64,000 nucleotides of DNA, taken from the NCBI RefSeq assembly GCF_002979475.1, contig NZ_PCOY01000009.1:1-64000 (forward strand), given 5' to 3'. Both the position numbers and the translations under genes were made by a program. The first letter of the stretch is position 1. Each line of letters starts with the position of its first letter. This DNA is from Microbacterium sp. MYb62. GTDB lineage: Bacteria > Actinomycetota > Actinomycetes > Actinomycetales > Microbacteriaceae. Positions 63,170 to 64,000 of the stretch are shown here, piece after piece. The notes under the pieces were generated by a model that did not search any database, had not been told where the DNA came from, and was given only the letters and a program-made list of their open reading frames with translations.

Positions 63170-63417
63170 CTCCCGGCGTCGATAGCGCGTGTGAGGGTCC
63201 GGTCTTCGGCCTCGGCGCGCATGGCGTCGAAGGTCTCAGTGCGGACGAACACGACCGTGCGGTCGCGGTTGCGCGTGGTGGTCGCTTCGACGCCCTCGCC
63301 GGCTGCGGCCGCCATGCGCTCGCCTCGCTTCGTGAGGTCGTCGGTGACCACCTGCGAGGTGAGTAATTGCTGCACGCCGGCGCGGTTCAGCTTGATCCGC
63401 ACGCTCTTGATCGGCAT
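63166..63417 (-). CDS. HK97 gp10-like head-tail protein
   Basis: 83 residues, starting MPIKSVRIKLNRAGVQQLLT and continuing with helix TKRGERMAAAAGEGVE. Fits the short gp10-like family. TGATG overlap with the upstream gene; ATGA overlap downstream. Confidence 0.72.
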   Translation of the reverse strand: MPIKSVRIKLNRAGVQQLLTSQVVTDDLTKRGERMAAAAGEGVEATTTRNRDRTVVFVRTETFDAMRAEAEDRTLTRAIDAGR

Positions 63418-63758
63418 CAGCCCTCCCACATCTTCAGCAGCAGGATTGTGTGCGACGTCGTCGCGCTCGGTCCCGGCTGTCGGCGGACAGCGCCGTCGAT
63501 CTGGAACTGATCACCGAACACGGTGATGCGGTCGTGGCGTTCGACGTCGGCGCCGTACGGTCCGCGCGCGGTCCACTGGATGAGTGCGCCGTCGCGGTTC
63601 TGCTCGTCAGCGAGCGTGTTCCCCGCATCGAGCGCCCATCCCGGGAGGTCGACCGGCTCGACGCCGGTGAAGTCCGCTTCGGTGCCGCCGCGGTTGTCGT
63701 CGACCATCGCGGGCCGCTCGCGGGCGATGGTGTGCCGCGCGACTGCGCCGGTGATCAT
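63417..63758 (-). CDS. Head-tail closure-like protein
   Basis: 113 residues, beta-rich (DLPGWALDAGNTLADEQNRD, DRITVFGDQFQIDGAVRR). Order of genes fits a head-closure protein. Start ATG 63758 overlaps the upstream stop. Confidence 0.68.
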   Translation of the reverse strand: MITGAVARHTIARERPAMVDDNRGGTEADFTGVEPVDLPGWALDAGNTLADEQNRDGALIQWTARGPYGADVERHDRITVFGDQFQIDGAVRRQPGPSATTSHTILLLKMWEG

Positions 63759-64000
63759 GCCATCCACCCGATCTTGTATGCGTCGAGCTGCGCCATCTCG
63801 TGCGGGAACAGCACTGATCCCCCGGCGACGTTCGACGTGATCTGTGAGTGCGTGACGCCGACGCCGCCCGCCTGCTCACGGACGAAGCCGAGGGGCGATC
63901 CGAGGGCGCGCGCGGCAATCTGCAGAGTCAGGGACACGATGTCGGCGGGGACGACCTCATAACCGGCGGTGAACTTGATGATGGCTGCCGTGGACCGGAT
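63755..64000 (-). CDS. Head-tail connector-like protein (5' end outside window)
   Basis: The frame stays open to the right edge; 81 visible C-terminal residues include IKFTAGYEVVPADIVSLTLQ and FPHEMAQLDAYKIGWMA, the ending seen in gp6/gp15-type adaptor proteins. A GTG at 63937 is internal. Confidence 0.72.
   Translation of the reverse strand: MRSTAAIIKFTAGYEVVPADIVSLTLQIAARALGSPLGFVREQAGGVGVTHSQITSNVAGGSVLFPHEMAQLDAYKIGWMA

Larger units (their letters stand above)
49547..64000. mobile_element. Siphovirus-type prophage, left part
   Basis: Starts at the tRNA fragment and runs past the right edge. Contains minus-strand connector, tail, tape-measure, tailspike, lysin and lysis-cassette genes in standard order, plus plus-strand accessory genes. 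Integrase, repressor, replication, packaging and capsid genes are not in the window. All visible structural genes are open, so this part looks intact. Confidence 0.93.

Overview
This window comes from a high-GC Gram-positive chromosome, most likely Microbacterium or a close Microbacteriaceae relative. Evidence: about 69% GC, a CCA-less tRNA gene style, an actinobacterial rRNA leader box, Lsr2, DUF3263, DUF3027, a WXG100 protein, a bacterial XPB helicase, an IdeR-type box, and a helicase/nuclease-like protein of the family named after Microbacterium testaceum MTES_1575. The assignment rests on gene content and recognised protein families, not on a database search.

Layout. 0-5 kb: promoter and leader of an rRNA operon that runs off the left edge, a frameshifted Sel1-repeat gene, tRNA-Ala(CGC), a membrane protein, a GNAT acetyltransferase, galU, and the divergent run 5-formyl-THF cyclo-ligase / FmdB / mscL. 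5-9.5 kb: a large SF1-helicase-like protein with a Vsr-like C-terminus but altered Walker motifs, then an Ogt/MGMT homologue whose acceptor cysteine is valine. 9.5-13 kb: acetate/monocarboxylate symporter with its DUF485 partner and a divergent RamA-like GAF-LuxR regulator, then Lsr2. 13-21.6 kb: a complete C50 carotenoid locus, with a divergent MarR regulator (CrtR-like) and idi-crtE-crtB-crtI-crtYe-crtYf-crtEb translationally coupled by ATGA/GTGA overlaps, followed by an MMPL transporter. 21.6-34.6 kb: tRNA-Arg(CCT), HNH nuclease, secreted M23 peptidase with a long structured leader, DtxR/IdeR regulator, serC, DUF3027/cold-shock pair, helicase-associated protein plus XPB, CPBP protease, an OmpR-type two-component system and a WXG100 protein. 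34.6-49.4 kb: CIRCE-controlled groEL, small actinobacterial regulators, msrB/nitroreductase, SRAP, an ABC exporter with a NarL-type two-component system, aldo/keto reductase, PPK2, small membrane proteins and an esterase remnant.

From 49,547 to the right edge lies a siphovirus-type prophage inserted in the 3' end of a tRNA gene (probably tRNA-Thr; the intact copy would be outside the window). Its structural genes run leftwards: head-tail connectors, major tail protein, tail chaperones with a -1 frameshift, tape measure, Dit-like and minor tail proteins, a collagen-tipped beta-helix tailspike, an M23 lysin and a cassette of four small membrane proteins. On the opposite strand are extra genes: an acyltransferase-3 family membrane enzyme with its own promoter, a DUF732-like lipoprotein and two small unknown ORFs. 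A phage-borne DUF3263 protein, homologous to a host gene 12 kb away, sits next to the attachment site.

A window-wide signal is the number of start codons placed 6-8 nt after a TANNNT-like -10 hexamer (about 20 genes, including the prophage acyltransferase). This points to widespread leaderless transcription and was used to choose several start codons.
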